A stretch of 5,211 bases of DNA, taken from assembly GCA_934256595.1 (NCBI GenBank), contig CAKQOW010000087.1:1-5211 (forward strand), written 5' to 3'. Of the stretch, positions 5,123 to 5,211 are shown piece by piece. The translations under genes were made by a program, and so were the position numbers. The notes under the pieces are model-generated. The model searched no databases. It had not been told where the DNA came from and saw only the letters and a list, made by a program, of their open reading frames with translations. Each line of letters starts with the position of its first letter. Positions within the stretch are counted from its first letter, which is position 1. Source of the DNA: an uncultured Clostridia bacterium. GTDB lineage: Bacteria > Bacillota > Clostridia > Peptostreptococcales > Anaerovoracaceae.

Positions 5123-5211
5123 AGTCGGCAGTCAAGTCGGCAGTCAAGTCGGCAGTCAAGTCGGCAGTCAAGTCGGCAGTCAAGTCGGCAGTCAAGTCGG
5201 CAGTCAAGTCG
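5123..5211. repeat. 12-bp tandem repeat array (at least 7.4 units), running off the window
   Basis: The unit AGTCGGCAGTCA is repeated without a single mismatch seven times (5123-5206), and a further AGTCG reaches the last base. Each unit contains two AGTC words at alternating 7-bp and 5-bp spacing. It is much richer in G+C than the AT-rich DNA just before it. The period is four codons and all three plus-strand frames are open, but the only nearby upstream ATG (at 5078) reaches a stop before the array, so coding is not supported here. Perfect identity suggests recent expansion by slippage or recombination. A possible -10-like TATACT lies at 5105-5110, with no good -35. Confidence 0.9.

Noticed and set aside
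5123..5211. CRISPR array or coding repeat
   Set aside because: The units are adjacent with no spacers and too short for CRISPR, and no start codon leads into the array within the window.

Overview
The window looks like a piece of an AT-rich Clostridia (Firmicutes) chromosome, probably a gut or oral anaerobe. This is inferred from the A/T-rich codon use, the purine-rich ribosome binding sites, and the long Ala/Lys/Thr-rich secreted surface protein whose C-terminal module I associate with clostridial cell-surface proteins. I cannot assign a genus from sequence alone.

Layout: (1) Positions 1-3011, minus strand, hold one uninterrupted reading frame: the first 1003 codons of a large exported surface protein with a signal peptide, running off the left edge of the window. 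(2) Positions 3012-3441 are a divergent intergenic region. It contains a stem-forming leader in front of the surface-protein gene, a 44-bp repeat copy, and an AT-rich promoter with an overlapping inverted repeat that drives the plus-strand operon. (3) Positions 3442-4671, plus strand, hold three overlapping genes: a RelE/HigB-like toxin, an XRE/HigA-like antitoxin with an unusual C-terminal tail, and a SecB-like chaperone. Gene order and overlaps match tripartite toxin-antitoxin-chaperone (TAC) systems, for which M. tuberculosis HigB1-HigA1-SecB(TA) (Rv1955-Rv1956-Rv1957) is the known model. (4) Positions 4672-5211 have no convincing gene. They hold a weak hairpin after the operon, a stretch open on the minus strand, a second direct copy of the 44-bp repeat, and an array of a 12-bp tandem repeat (at least seven copies) that runs off the right edge.

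How it fits together: the toxin is probably an mRNA-cleaving enzyme, the antitoxin should bind it and repress the shared promoter, and the chaperone should protect the antitoxin by binding its tail. That would make toxin control sensitive to the load on the chaperone and export pathway. The operon lies head-to-head with a gene for a very large exported protein, the kind of client that could compete for a SecB-like chaperone. It is bracketed by direct 44-bp repeats that contain a perfect 14-bp palindrome, suggesting either a small acquired cassette or duplicated regulatory DNA. The main find is a TAC module in a Firmicutes-like background, where a canonical SecB is normally absent.
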